Shown here: positions 17,080-26,307 of the stretch, in pieces
Position numbering within the stretch: position 1 is the first letter of the stretch
How the letters are laid out: each line of letters starts with the position of its first letter
Assembly (NCBI RefSeq): GCF_014650715.1
Contig: NZ_BMVM01000002.1
Location: 744,001 to 808,000 of the forward strand
DNA from: Streptomyces bluensis
GTDB lineage: Bacteria > Actinomycetota > Actinomycetes > Streptomycetales > Streptomycetaceae
Direction of reading: 5' to 3'
Length of the DNA stretch: 64,000 bases
Notes under the pieces: generated by a model
Told to the model about the DNA's origin: nothing
Seen by the model: only the letters and a program-made list of their open reading frames with translations
Database searches by the model: none
Position numbers and translations under genes: made by a program

Positions 17080-18309
17080 GTGCATTCCACGACGGCCACG
17101 CAGGCGTTGCCCCAGCCGTTCGACGGTTCCTTCGCCGCCGATCCCTACGCCTTATTCGCCCGGCTCCGCGCCGAGGCCCCCGTGCACCGGGTGGCGCTTC
17201 CCGACGGAGCGCCGGTCTGGCTGGTGACGCGTGAGGCGGACGTACGCGCGTGGATATCCGATCAGCGGCTGTCGCTCGACAAGGCGCACTCAGGCAACGG
17301 CTACAAGGGCTTCTCGCTTCCGCCCGCCCTCGACGCCAATCTCCTCAACATGGACGGGGCCGACCATCTGCGGCTTCGCCGTCTGGTCTCCAAGGGCTTC
17401 ACCCCGCGCCGCGTCGAAGACCTGCGTACGTCGGTGCGGGGCGCGGCGGAACGGCTGGCCGACGCACTCGCCCAGCAGGACGAGCCCGACCTCGTGGCCG
17501 ATTTCGCGGGCCCACTGCCGCTCATGGTCATCGGCGACCTCTTCGCCGTCCCCGAGGCGTCCCGTACGCCGTTCTCCCAGTGGATCACCACCATGGTCGC
17601 CCCAGAGGACCCCCGCGAGATTCCCGAGGCGATCGGCAGGCTCCACCGGTTCTTCGTCGACCTCATCGCCGCCCGGCGTGAGGAGCCGGGCGACGACCTG
17701 CTCTCCGCGCTGATCGCCGCCCGCGACGTCGACGACCGGCTCTCCGAGGACGAACTCAGCTCTCTCGCGTTCCTGATCCTCACCGCCGGCGTCGAGAACG
17801 TTCAGCACCTCATCGGCACCGGGCTGTTCACCCTGCTCGTCCACCAGGAGCAGGCTGAACAACTGCGCGCCGACCACGACCTGTTGCCGGAAGCCGTGGA
17901 AGAGCTGCTGCGCTTCGCCCTTCCCAACCTCATGGCCATTCGCCGCTTCGCCACCGAGGACATCGAGATCGCCGGTGTGCGGATACCGCGGGGAGACACG
18001 CTCATCCTCTGCCTGGCATCCGCCCACCGGGACCCGGACCGCTACCCCGACCCGGACCGATTCGACCTTCACCGTCAGGACAAGGCGCACCTGGCTCTCG
18101 GTCAGGGCGTGCACTACTGCCTCGGCGCGCCCCTGGCACGGATGGAGATCCAGATCGCCCTGCGCACCGTGCTCGAACGCTTTCCTCACCTGGGTCTCGC
18201 GGTTCCGGCCGAGCAGCTCCAGTGGCGTACGTCGTGGCGGTCGCGTTCCCTCAGGAGGCTTCCCGTCGTCATCGCTCGGTGCAGGGGGGAGGTTGACGCC
18301 AGGCCCTAG
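17080..18309 (+). CDS. Cytochrome P450, CYP107-like
   Basis: A 409-residue P450. The K-helix EELLR keeps the ExxR pair and the heme loop reads LALGQGVHYCLGAPLAR with the cysteine ligand. In the I-helix the usual A-G-x-E/D-T reads TAGVENVQHL, so the acid is kept but the conserved threonine is replaced by asparagine. That is seen in some P450s where the substrate supplies the hydroxyl for proton delivery. The start is GTG 17080 with AAGGAG upstream. The gene is a lone plus-strand unit. Its final codons overlap the convergent esterase stop by four bases, and they resemble the right arm of the 9669-9903 element, so the native C-terminus may have been replaced. Confidence 0.9.
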   Translation: MHSTTATQALPQPFDGSFAADPYALFARLRAEAPVHRVALPDGAPVWLVTREADVRAWISDQRLSLDKAHSGNGYKGFSLPPALDANLLNMDGADHLRLRRLVSKGFTPRRVEDLRTSVRGAAERLADALAQQDEPDLVADFAGPLPLMVIGDLFAVPEASRTPFSQWITTMVAPEDPREIPEAIGRLHRFFVDLIAARREEPGDDLLSALIAARDVDDRLSEDELSSLAFLILTAGVENVQHLIGTGLFTLLVHQEQAEQLRADHDLLPEAVEELLRFALPNLMAIRRFATEDIEIAGVRIPRGDTLILCLASAHRDPDRYPDPDRFDLHRQDKAHLALGQGVHYCLGAPLARMEIQIALRTVLERFPHLGLAVPAEQLQWRTSWRSRSLRRLPVVIARCRGEVDARP

Positions 18310-19328
18310 GTGCCCAGACCCCAGAACTTCGCGGTCCAGTACGACGAGCAGATGGAGTTGAGGTAGTACGTGCCCGTGCTGCCGCACTGGTCGATGCCGG
18401 ATCCGGGGTTGACGGCGAGGCCGTGTCCCATCCCGGAGACGGAGAAGGTCTCCACCGCGGGCCTGCCGTTCGCGTCGTTGTAGACCGCCTGTGTGGTGCC
18501 GCCGGTCAGGGTCCTGGTGGAGGACGGGGTCTGGCTGATGCCCCAGACGTTGGTCCACTGGTCCCGTTCCTCGGTGGCGTTGGACGGGTTGACCGTGAAG
18601 TCGGCGGTGCCCTGCCAGATCGCGACGCGGGGCCAGGGCCCGCCCCAGCCGCCGGAGGCGCTGCGGACCGCGTCGCCCCACTGCTGCGGAGTCTTGTTCA
18701 CCCCGCTGTACTGGCAGGTCAGGGCGCTGGAGAGGGTGGTCGCACAGCCCGCCGGGACACCGGAGCCGATGGCACCGCCCGCGAACACGTCGGGGTAGCC
18801 GGCGAGCATGGCCGAGGTCATCGCGCCGCCGGCCGACAGCCCCGTGATGTAGACGCGGCTGGGGTCGCTGCCGTGGCGGGACGTGGCGGAGTCCACCATC
18901 TGCTTGATGGACAGCGCCTCGCCCCGGTCACGGGTGTAGTCGGAGGGCTGGTACCAGTTGAAGCAGGAGTTGAGGTTGTTGGAGCTGGTGGTCTGCGGGA
19001 AGACCAGCGCGAAGCCGTACATGTCGGCGTACTTGGGCCAGCCGGAGTGGCCGTAGTAGTCACTGGCGTTCTGGGTGCAGCCGTGCAGGGCCACGACGAG
19101 CGGCGCGCCGGAGGGCAGGTTGTCGGGAACGTACTGGAACATCCGCAGATTGCCCGGGTTGGAGCCGAAGCCGGTGATCTCCTGCAGGCTCGCCGCCTGC
19201 GCCGGGGCCGGGGAGAGTCCGAGGATCAGGGCGATCAGGGACAGGACCAGCGCTGCCGGGGAGGCGGGACGCGGCCGTGTGAGGCGCCAAGAGCGGCGCG
19301 GACGGGAAGGGGGGGATGTGGGGTTCAT
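18306..19328 (-). CDS. Secreted PHB depolymerase/feruloyl-type esterase
   Basis: The 340-residue protein has a Sec signal peptide with a twin-Arg-rich start and cleavage after AQA near residue 45. A catalytic domain of the extracellular PHB depolymerase/LpqC esterase family follows. VVALHGCTQNASDY near residue 80 is the oxyanion-hole segment. GLSAGGAM near residue 165 is the G-x-S-x-G nucleophile elbow. GTADFTV near residue 245 holds the likely acid, and SGMGHGLAV near residue 300 the histidine. There is no separate binding domain. It hydrolyses polyester or aryl ester bonds outside the cell. The exact substrate cannot be read from sequence. Confidence 0.9.
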   Translation of the reverse strand: MNPTSPPSRPRRSWRLTRPRPASPAALVLSLIALILGLSPAPAQAASLQEITGFGSNPGNLRMFQYVPDNLPSGAPLVVALHGCTQNASDYYGHSGWPKYADMYGFALVFPQTTSSNNLNSCFNWYQPSDYTRDRGEALSIKQMVDSATSRHGSDPSRVYITGLSAGGAMTSAMLAGYPDVFAGGAIGSGVPAGCATTLSSALTCQYSGVNKTPQQWGDAVRSASGGWGGPWPRVAIWQGTADFTVNPSNATEERDQWTNVWGISQTPSSTRTLTGGTTQAVYNDANGRPAVETFSVSGMGHGLAVNPGSGIDQCGSTGTYYLNSICSSYWTAKFWGLGT

Positions 19329-19529
19329 CGTGCCACCTGGTGATCGCGACGGGTGGGGACGTTGAGATCAGCCGCGCCCTGCTTCCGAATTCCGGTGCGC
19401 GGCTCGGGAGTTACCAGGACGAGACTTACTGGACGTTACGTCCGGCCTGCCGGGGCCGTAATGGAGAGGCACACCACCTCGCCGTGGTGGGGCCTGTGGG
19501 TCGCCACCGTTGCGGTGGGCAGGGAGGGA

Positions 19530-20903
19530 TCAGTCCAGGGAGCCGGTATTGACGAGGTCGCCGGAGGTGGGTCTGGGGACGGTCCGGCCGGCCGGTGGCT
19601 CCTCGCGGTGTTCCACCCAGTCCGTCAGGGCGGTGAAAGCGGCTCGGTAGCAGGGCAGGATCGGCCGCAGCTTGTCGGGATGGGTGTCGTAGAGGCTGTC
19701 GACATGGGTGCCGCCCTCGATGCGGTAGTAGCGGTGCAGGCCGGCCCTGCCCTGGTCGGCGACCATGCGCGCGTAGACGTCGGACTGGACGCCGATGGGC
19801 AGCAGCGCGTCCAGCGTGCCGTGCAGAGTGATCATGGGCTTTCCGATGCGGCCGGTGAGCGAGATCCGGGCGACGGCGTCATGGACCGAACGGGGCCGCG
19901 TCGCGTAGGCGTAGGTGGCGTCGGAGGGGCAGGGGGCGAGGATCTCCTCCGTGGTGGAACCTGCCGAGGCGCCGGGGCAGTCGGGGTCGTAGCCGGGGTC
20001 GAACGCGGCGCGGTAGGTCTTCTGGGTCAGGCCCCAGTACGCCTTCTCGTGGTACGGCCACAGGAACTCCGTGCCCCGGCTGAACCCGGCCGCGTACATG
20101 TCCTCGTCGCCGGCCTGCCCCAGTTGGCGGGCGACGGCGGTGGGCAGGAAGGTGAACAGGTTGGGGCCGTCGGGACGCCACAGGGCGCCTTCCCAGTCGA
20201 CGCCGCCGTCGTAGAGCTCGGGGCGGTTCTCCAACTGCCAGCGGGTGAGGTACCCGCCGTTCGACATGCCCGTCATGTAGGTCCGCCGTGGGGCGTGTCC
20301 GTAGTGCTGGGCGACCACCCTCTTGGCGGCGAGGGTGAGTTGGGTGGTGCGCAGGTTCCATTCGGCGAGCGCACCGCCCGGACGCTTGCCGTCGGTGTAG
20401 AAGTCGGGTCCGTTGTTTCCCTTGTCGGTGGAGGCGAACGCGTAGCCCTGGGCCAGCACCCAGTCGCAGATGAGGGCGTCCAGGGAGTACTGCTTGCGCA
20501 CGCCGGGCGCGCCGGTGACGACCAGCTTGCCGTTCCAGTGCTCGGGCAGCCGGATGACGAACTGGGCGTCGTGGTTCCAGCCGTGGGTGGTGTTCAGGTG
20601 GGAGGAGTCGGGGAAGTAGCCGTCGATCTGCAGGCCGGGCACACCGGAGGGGTTGTGGGTGCCGCGGGCCATGAGGCCGGCCTGGTCGGCGGTGTCGGTA
20701 TAGGAGGTGCCGGCGAGGGCGCTGGTGGTCAGGTCGTCGTGACAGGAGATCTGCTGGAGTGCGGCACCGGGGACGTGGACGCGGTGCCGGTGGCCGCAGC
20801 GGCCGGGCGCGTTGTCGGCGGCGCGGGCCGTGGCGCCGGGGGTCATCGCCGCCGTGGCGAGCAGGGCGGCGGACAGAAGGGTGCTGCGTCGACTGGGGTA
20901 CAT
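19530..20903 (-). CDS. Secreted alpha/beta-hydrolase, tannase/3HB-oligomer-hydrolase-like
   Basis: A 457-residue exported hydrolase. The signal peptide ends near ARA-ADN at residue 28. The hydrolase core has WNGKLVVTGAPGVRKQYS, then CDWVLAQGYAFASTDKGN, the nucleophile motif GMSNGGYLTRW near residue 225, GTLDALLPIGV with a candidate acid, and a histidine in EGGTHVDSLYDTHPDK near the C-terminus. The shape recalls tannase/feruloyl-esterase and 3-hydroxybutyrate oligomer hydrolase families. It sits beside a PHB-depolymerase-like esterase on the same strand, so oligomer cleavage after polymer breakdown is a reasonable guess. ATG 20903 has GGAG nine bases upstream. Confidence 0.8.
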   Translation of the reverse strand: MYPSRRSTLLSAALLATAAMTPGATARAADNAPGRCGHRHRVHVPGAALQQISCHDDLTTSALAGTSYTDTADQAGLMARGTHNPSGVPGLQIDGYFPDSSHLNTTHGWNHDAQFVIRLPEHWNGKLVVTGAPGVRKQYSLDALICDWVLAQGYAFASTDKGNNGPDFYTDGKRPGGALAEWNLRTTQLTLAAKRVVAQHYGHAPRRTYMTGMSNGGYLTRWQLENRPELYDGGVDWEGALWRPDGPNLFTFLPTAVARQLGQAGDEDMYAAGFSRGTEFLWPYHEKAYWGLTQKTYRAAFDPGYDPDCPGASAGSTTEEILAPCPSDATYAYATRPRSVHDAVARISLTGRIGKPMITLHGTLDALLPIGVQSDVYARMVADQGRAGLHRYYRIEGGTHVDSLYDTHPDKLRPILPCYRAAFTALTDWVEHREEPPAGRTVPRPTSGDLVNTGSLD

Positions 20904-21356
20904 GGATGCGGCTCCAGGTTCCGGGGACGGACGTGTGCGGGGCAGGGCGTCCAACGCGTCGGTGACGCAGGGCATGCGTCAGCCGCTGGGCGCGGCGCGC
21001 GCGTCCTCGCCATGGCGCACATCGTGGGCGCCGCGCGGCGACCCGGCCACGGAGGGAACCCACGGTCCGCGAGCACCGATGGTGGAGCGAACACCCATAC
21101 CGCGGCGGCCGGGCACGCCGTATGGCCGGAAGGGGCCGGGCACGGCCATGGTGTCGGTCTCCACGAGCAGTCCCGGCGGAAGCCGCAGACCACTCGCCGA
21201 ACGCCGGTGCTCCGCACCGGGGTTCACCGCTGGTCAGGGTCTCCGAGGTGAAGAAGGCGGTGCCACCCTGGGCTGGGCTGGGCTGGAGGTCGTCCCCCGC
21301 CACCGCGAGCGTGGCGAGGGACCCGGCACCTGCCCGGAGGGCGACGCGCGCGGCCG
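20904..21356. other. 453-bp gap with a perfect small hairpin
   Basis: No convincing gene. Open frames on both strands lack typical codon use or recognisable protein features. A perfect hairpin CCGGTGC-TCC-GCACCGG lies at 21204-21220, downstream of the ESX-like operon, and could terminate it. A short GGGCTGGGCTGG direct repeat sits near 21270. The promoter of the hydrolase gene must lie in the left part. Confidence 0.5.
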
Positions 21357-23606
21357 TCAGTACTCGCCGCGCAGGCTGGCCAGGGCGGAACCGCGGTGGG
21401 CCAGGTAGCTGAGCTCGGCCTCCTGCTTGAGGTCACGTTCGGTGTTGTCGGAGATGTTCGCACCCTGCCTGTTGCGGTCCGCCACCCAGGTGTCGATGAG
21501 CGACTTGGTGCCCGCGCTGCCCTTGGCCCTCTCCTCCTCCGAGCCGCTCTTGCCCCGCAGGTCGGCCTCCGCCTTGACGTCCTTCGACCAGTCGTAGGTG
21601 TCCTGGTCGAGCATGCGCTGGGCGCCGTCGCCGACGTACGGCAACGCGGTCAGCGGCAGGCCGCCCTGGTGGTAGCGGGCCTTCGCCACGTCGTCCGCCC
21701 ACTGCTTCTTCTCGTCGCGTTGGTCGAGATATGTGTCGGAGCCGATGGCGTTGTACGCGCCGAGGACGTTGGCGGCGTCGCGCGCCGGGACGTTCCAGTT
21801 CTCGTTGTTCCCGCCCGGGTCCCTGGGCGCCCGGTCCATCTGGTCGACGGCGTAGACGCGTTCGGCCTCGCGGATCTGCGTAAACGCCTCCGGGTCGTCG
21901 GAGACGCCGCGCAGGACACGGATGACGCTGCCCTCCCGGTTGGCGATGTGCGCGTCGTCGCCGCTGCCCAGGATGGTGTTCCGGCCGCGCTCGTCGTCGT
22001 ACTCGTCCTTGCTGCCCGCGATGATGTCATGGGTGTCCGCCGTGTAGTCGGACAAGGCCCGGGCCAGCGGCTTTTGCATGTTCTCCGGAATCGAGTCGCC
22101 CTTGGCACGGCCCGTGACCTTGCCGTCCTCGTCGACGTCCGTGTCCAGGTATGTGATGGTGTCCTGCATGACGCGGGCCTGGGCCTCGGTGTGGCCCTTG
22201 TAGTCGATCCGCTCTTCGCCGGGCCGAGCACCGGTGGTGGCGGCCTCCAGGACCCGGCCGAATCCGGTGCGGCTGTTGGTGGCGTCCTGGTCGTACTCCT
22301 CCAGAACTGCCCCGTCGGTGGGGCCGCCACGGCCGGACACGGACTCGGTGACCTGGACATCGGGCCAGTGACGGTCCTCGTGCAGGTACCACAGCCGGTT
22401 CTTGTCCCCGTCCGCCTCCGGGTCGAGATAGCGCGTGGCGGTGTCCGGGTCCTGACTCATGATGCCGAGCATGTTGTCGACCGGATCGACGATCTCCATC
22501 GCCTCGGGGTCGTCGCCGCGTTCGATGTTCTGGGACTCGTCCCAGATCTCCGGGTCGTCCTTCTCGGCCTCGATGATGTCGTCGGTCAGACCCATTGTCA
22601 TGTGCGGCGGGTACTGGCCCTGGTCACCATGCTTGAGCAGCTCCGTCAGGGTCTGGTAGCCGTACGGCCCGGCTGCGTCGCCCTCCGGGCGCCTGGTGCC
22701 CAGTTCGCGCATGTCCGCACGCCACTTGTCGGAGAACTCCTTGTTCTCGTTGGCCGCCCCGATGCTGTTGGCGAGCGAGTTCTGGATGGTGCTGTACTTC
22801 TGCCGGTCGTCGCCGCTGCCCGACGAGGCCTCCAGGTCCTGGGCCAGGCGCAACGTGGTCTCGGGTCCGAGGTCGTCGAGGAGCATCCGGCTGAACTCGG
22901 GGTCTTTCTGGTTGTGGCTCATCAGCCGGTCGAGCTCGTCCAGTTCGGCGGGAGAGAGCTTCTCGCCCTTCTCGTACTTCTTCAGCAGCTTGGACGCGCG
23001 CTGCGACTCGTCCTGGTCGACGGACTTGACGGTCTTGTCGTTGAAGCCCTCGTCGCCGCCCTTCCCGGTGTTGCGCCGCAGGGCGTGGGAGGCGGAGATG
23101 TCGGCGTTGTCGGCGGCGGCGAGGACGACCGCGATCCTCCCCTCCCAGAACTCGATCTTCACGCTGTTGGTGCTGGGCGCGTCCGGGATCAGGTGGCCGG
23201 GAGCTCCGGGGGCGATCGGCTTGTCGCCGTCCGGGTCCGGCTGGGTCAGCGACACCGCGCCGGTGGCGCTGATGGTGATGTTGTCCTTCTTGGCGTCTTC
23301 TGTGAGCTGGTGCAGGTCGCTCTTGTACTTCCTGAGCTCGTCGTAGGCGTCCTGGAGGACGGTGCGGATGCCCTTGGCCTCGGTCACCGCGTCGCTGAAC
23401 TCCTGGTTCGCCGTGACGACCTGGGTCCTTGCGTACAGGTCGGTGCCGTCCAGGCTGGTCCAGCCGGCCTTGTCGAACTCCTTGACGACCTGCTTGTCGT
23501 AGGCCTCGTCCATGGCGTCGTAGCGGCGGATGCACTCGTTCCAGGAGTCGATGGCGCTCTGGATGCCGTCGAGGTCGAGGTGGTAGAGCTGTTCGTAGGC
23601 GATCAC
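21357..23606 (-). CDS. Large acidic protein, probable ESX-associated
   Basis: A 749-residue hydrophilic, Asp/Glu-rich protein with no signal peptide and no membrane segment. The first 110 residues (YEQLYHLDLDGIQSAIDSWNECIRRYDAM and EAYDELRKYKSDLHQLTEDA) are long helices with heptad-like spacing, like the N-terminal helical hairpin of WXG100/LXG-type substrates. The remainder is all-alpha and rich in DD, DPE and GDD turns. A later region (TALPYVGDGAQRMLDQDTYDWSKDVKAEA) resembles the C-terminal helical part of actinobacterial DUF6571-like proteins. It is translated 13 bases after the small WXG100-like partner. I infer a type VII secretion substrate, not an enzyme. The GTG start lacks a strong ribosome-binding site. 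Confidence 0.75.
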   Translation of the reverse strand: MIAYEQLYHLDLDGIQSAIDSWNECIRRYDAMDEAYDKQVVKEFDKAGWTSLDGTDLYARTQVVTANQEFSDAVTEAKGIRTVLQDAYDELRKYKSDLHQLTEDAKKDNITISATGAVSLTQPDPDGDKPIAPGAPGHLIPDAPSTNSVKIEFWEGRIAVVLAAADNADISASHALRRNTGKGGDEGFNDKTVKSVDQDESQRASKLLKKYEKGEKLSPAELDELDRLMSHNQKDPEFSRMLLDDLGPETTLRLAQDLEASSGSGDDRQKYSTIQNSLANSIGAANENKEFSDKWRADMRELGTRRPEGDAAGPYGYQTLTELLKHGDQGQYPPHMTMGLTDDIIEAEKDDPEIWDESQNIERGDDPEAMEIVDPVDNMLGIMSQDPDTATRYLDPEADGDKNRLWYLHEDRHWPDVQVTESVSGRGGPTDGAVLEEYDQDATNSRTGFGRVLEAATTGARPGEERIDYKGHTEAQARVMQDTITYLDTDVDEDGKVTGRAKGDSIPENMQKPLARALSDYTADTHDIIAGSKDEYDDERGRNTILGSGDDAHIANREGSVIRVLRGVSDDPEAFTQIREAERVYAVDQMDRAPRDPGGNNENWNVPARDAANVLGAYNAIGSDTYLDQRDEKKQWADDVAKARYHQGGLPLTALPYVGDGAQRMLDQDTYDWSKDVKAEADLRGKSGSEEERAKGSAGTKSLIDTWVADRNRQGANISDNTERDLKQEAELSYLAHRGSALASLRGEY

Positions 23607-23619
23607 TGGGCGGGTCCCG

Positions 23620-24207
23620 TCAGTTGAAGTCGGAAAGGGAGCTGCGGACGGCGTTCATCTCCTGCTCGTTCGCCGACTCCGTGCGCGTGTAGTTCCCCGC
23701 GGTCGTGGTGCACCGCGTGCCGATCTCCTGACAGAGCTTCTTCAGCTTCGTGGCCTGCTTGTCCCAGCTCTCCATGGTCTTGCTGAGCTCCGCGCCCAGC
23801 TGGCCGCCCCACAGGTCGCCGCTCAGTGCGCCGACCCCGCCCCACATGCGGTCGTCGCTGCCGACGTGTCCGTGGCTCTGTACGACGCTCGCCATCTCCG
23901 TGGAGGCCTGACCCGCGCGGTTGAGCGCGGCGGGGTCCCGCACGCCGGACATGCCGTTCGTCTGTACGCCGCCGGAGCCGCCTCCGGCGGACATGACCTG
24001 GATGTCTCCGCTGTCGTGGCCGCCGCCCGTGGTCGCGCCCGGCGCGGGGTCGAAGTCGCGCACATCGGCCTGCGTGGGCGGGTCCGGCATCTGGTACCCG
24101 GTGCGCGGGTCCGGCCCGGTGTTCGGCGCGGTCGGCGCGGATATACGTGGATCCGGCCCCGTGTTCGGCGCGGATATCGGACGTATGTCGTCGAAATCAG
24201 AGCTCAC
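23620..24207 (-). CDS. WXG100-like small protein
   Basis: A 195-residue protein in two parts. The first 70 residues are Pro/Gly/Asp-rich and include two copies of APNTGPDPR. The C-terminal 110 residues form a helical hairpin: QASTEMASVVQSHGHVGSDDRMWGGVGALSGDLWGG, then LSKTMESWDKQATKLKKLCQEIGTRCTTTAGNYTRTE. A WGG turn sits between the helices, as in ESAT-6/WXG100 proteins. It directly precedes the large acidic protein, as expected for a type VII partner pair that is co-secreted. No secretion machinery gene (eccC, eccD) is in this window. Confidence 0.75.
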   Translation of the reverse strand: MSSDFDDIRPISAPNTGPDPRISAPTAPNTGPDPRTGYQMPDPPTQADVRDFDPAPGATTGGGHDSGDIQVMSAGGGSGGVQTNGMSGVRDPAALNRAGQASTEMASVVQSHGHVGSDDRMWGGVGALSGDLWGGQLGAELSKTMESWDKQATKLKKLCQEIGTRCTTTAGNYTRTESANEQEMNAVRSSLSDFN

Positions 24208-24426
24208 TGGCTACCCCCGTGCCCGATGGGATGGCCGCCGTGGGCGTCCCATCGCATCAAAAGTGATCTTTCATCGCAGCCTACCCATCGGTATGAGCCG
24301 CGATCCAGCAGGGCCGGGTGAAACTGGCGTGAGCATGACTTCACGCGCGGGCAGGCCCGCGTTGAGGCGGCCGGAATGCCGCAGATCCAGCGCGAGAAAC
24401 GTTCCCGCAGGTCAGGAGCCTGCGCA

Positions 24427-24468
24427 GTGGGGCGGGTGGGACCCGAACCCACGGCCGACGGATGATGA
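24427..24468 (-). repeat. tRNA 3'-end fragment (attachment-site-like)
   Basis: This stretch repeats the T-arm, variable loop and half of the anticodon arm of the tRNA at 31828-31901, with two mismatches in 42 bases (24443 and 24464). The acceptor 5' half, D-arm and rest of the anticodon arm are absent, so it cannot be a functional tRNA. It is best read as the displaced half-site left by island integration. Confidence 0.8.
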
Positions 24469-24704
24469 CGAGGTTTGGCGCCTCAGTTCTCCTCGACCCT
24501 TGTCAGTCCTTTCCGATCCTTGTGTCCAACCTGCGTCCAGAACGCGCCCGGGACGGACGCGCACACCCGGTTCAAGGATCCTCTCCCCAGCTGATGAGAG
24601 GGTCTCGAAACCTTCTGGTCCGGGTTGTGACGGGAGCCTGCTCCAGCACCACCTGTCCGGATGGGCGTTGGGGCAGCAGCGGCAGATGCTGGATCCATGA
24701 GCGG

Positions 24705-24747
24705 CCCGGGCCGGGGTGGAGTGTGGAGGTTCACACCCCGGCCCGGG
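24705..24747 (-). terminator. 14-bp perfect hairpin after DUF418 gene
   Basis: CCCGGGCCGGGGTG at 24705-24718 is perfectly complementary to CACCCCGGCCCGGG at 24734-24747, with a 15-base loop. It ends two bases from the stop of the DUF418 gene. It lacks a T-run, which is common for Streptomyces terminators. Confidence 0.75.
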
Positions 24748-24749
24748 TC

Positions 24750-25991
24750 TCATCGGATGTGCTTCGCAGGCTTGGTGGCGGCGTTGAGCAGGTACTCCAG
24801 GGGGCCGCGGCGGAAGAAGCGGGACCAGATCGCGGCGAACAGGATGGCTGCGAGGATGTACATGATCAGGGGCAGCCAGGACTGCTGGGTGCCGGTTCCG
24901 GCGGGCGTGGACAGTGCGGTCTGTGCGAGGAAGTGGCCGACGTAGGCGGTCAGGGACATGGTGCCCACGGCGATGAGCGGCTTGGCCAGGCGGCGCAGTC
25001 GGGGCAGGCGGTCCATCGCCACCGTCGCGCCCACGATCACGAGGATCGCGATTCCGACGCTGCCGATGATGTCGAACGTGGTGCCACTGTGCGGCCCGGC
25101 CTTCAGGAGAAACGACGCGGACATGTCGGGGAACGACCCTGCATCAGCGGGCATCGACCCGGAGCCGCCGGACGACGGCCCGTCTTCGGCGAGGCTCCGC
25201 AACGCGCCCTTGCCGGCGAGCAGCAGGGACATGCCGTAGGCGGCCGCGGTGAGGGTGGCGCCGAGCGCGGCCAGGCGCTTCTGGATGGTGCCGCAGGAGA
25301 GGTCGAGGCGGCCCAGCGCCATGCCCGCGATGACGAACGACATCCAGGTGAGCGCCGGGTAGAAGCCGGTGAGCACCAGATCGAGGACGCCGACCTCGCT
25401 GAGGTGGCGGAGCGGGTCGTAGGTGTTGATGCTCTGCTGAACCGACGGGGTCAGCAGCGAGGTGAGGACGAACGCCAGCTGCGGTGTGACGAGGGCGAAC
25501 GCGGCCGCGATGATCGCGAGGGTCCTGGCGCCAAGTCGCACCAGGGGCAGGGCGAGGAGGAAGTAGACGCCGTAGAAGCCGAGGATGATCACGCCCCCGT
25601 ACTCCATCGCCATCACGGTGCCCAGCGCCAGCAGGATCACGGCGCGGATCGCGATGCGGGCCCTCGCCTGCCGGCCCGCCTGGCCGGTCTTGGGCTCGCG
25701 GCGGCCGGCGAGCAGCATCAGTGAGAACCCGGCGAGGGTGGCGAACAGGACCGACGAGTGGCCGTCCGACATGTATCGGATCCAGCTGGCGACACCAGTC
25801 GTGGCGGACAGCGGGGGGCCGATGTGCACGACGTACATGCCGAACACCGCCAGCGCGCGGGCCAGGTCCACCCCGACGAGGCGTCCCATCGAGGGACCGG
25901 GCGAGGCCGGGGACTCGGGGGAGGTCTGGGGCGGCGGAGGCGAGTTCTCCTGCGGAGCTGACGTCTCCTGCGGCGGCTGTGTCTGTGTCAT
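24750..25991 (-). CDS. DUF418 family membrane protein
   Basis: A 413-residue protein. A Pro/Gln/Ser-rich N-terminus of about 35 residues is followed by GRLVGVDLARALAVFGMYVVH, the conserved opening of the DUF418/heparan-alpha-glucosaminide acetyltransferase-like family. About ten hydrophobic segments come next, ending with LTAYVGHFLAQTAL and FFRRGPLEYLLNAATK, which are typical C-terminal DUF418 features. Family members are predicted membrane acyltransferases, but no substrate is known. ATG 25991 has only a weak AGG upstream. The gene is divergent from an ABC exporter. A truncated paralogue with related promoter DNA lies at 30511-30657. Confidence 0.88.
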   Translation of the reverse strand: MTQTQPPQETSAPQENSPPPPQTSPESPASPGPSMGRLVGVDLARALAVFGMYVVHIGPPLSATTGVASWIRYMSDGHSSVLFATLAGFSLMLLAGRREPKTGQAGRQARARIAIRAVILLALGTVMAMEYGGVIILGFYGVYFLLALPLVRLGARTLAIIAAAFALVTPQLAFVLTSLLTPSVQQSINTYDPLRHLSEVGVLDLVLTGFYPALTWMSFVIAGMALGRLDLSCGTIQKRLAALGATLTAAAYGMSLLLAGKGALRSLAEDGPSSGGSGSMPADAGSFPDMSASFLLKAGPHSGTTFDIIGSVGIAILVIVGATVAMDRLPRLRRLAKPLIAVGTMSLTAYVGHFLAQTALSTPAGTGTQQSWLPLIMYILAAILFAAIWSRFFRRGPLEYLLNAATKPAKHIR

Positions 25992-26307
25992 ACGGAGAAC
26001 CTGCGTGGGCGTCCGGGGGCGGACCATCCGGCAGTCCTCGGGCTCTCCCCCGCCGATCGGCGGGTACCACCCTGCCGACTGGCGGAGTCTCGTCCTGACC
26101 CGTCGGTCCGGTGCGACCGGACGGGCGGTGTTGTTCAGCCACTTGGCGGGGGTGGACCCGACGGTTGCCGGATGGGCGCGTGGCGGCCGGGCTTGAAGGC
26201 TGGAGGCATGACAGACCACGCCGGCACAAGGAGCGCGAGGACTGCCCCGGCACTTCGGCCCGCGTACCGGGTTGTGACGCCGCGACACCGCAGAAGAAAG
26301 GAACTTC
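25992..26307. promoter_or_regulatory. Divergent promoter region with conserved boxes
   Basis: This 316-base gap separates the DUF418 gene (leftward) and the ABC exporter (rightward). It contains a perfect 14-base palindrome CCGCCGATCGGCGG at 26050-26063. It also holds two boxes, CCCTGCCGACTGG (26070-26082) and GGACCATCCGGCAG (26021-26034). Their reverse complements recur, in the same order, at 30440-30479 upstream of the truncated DUF418 copy and the two-component genes. They are therefore good candidates for the binding sites of the nearby response regulator. Confidence 0.6.

Noticed and set aside
24427..24500. A second tRNA gene at the left end of the island
   Set aside because: Only the 3' 41 bases of the tRNA are present. 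The D-arm, the 5' acceptor strand and half of the anticodon stem are missing.
24483..24753. Minus-strand frames next to the att-like fragment as an integrase C-terminus
   Set aside because: Translations in all frames lack the R-x-x-R...Y residues of tyrosine recombinases. Too little to claim.
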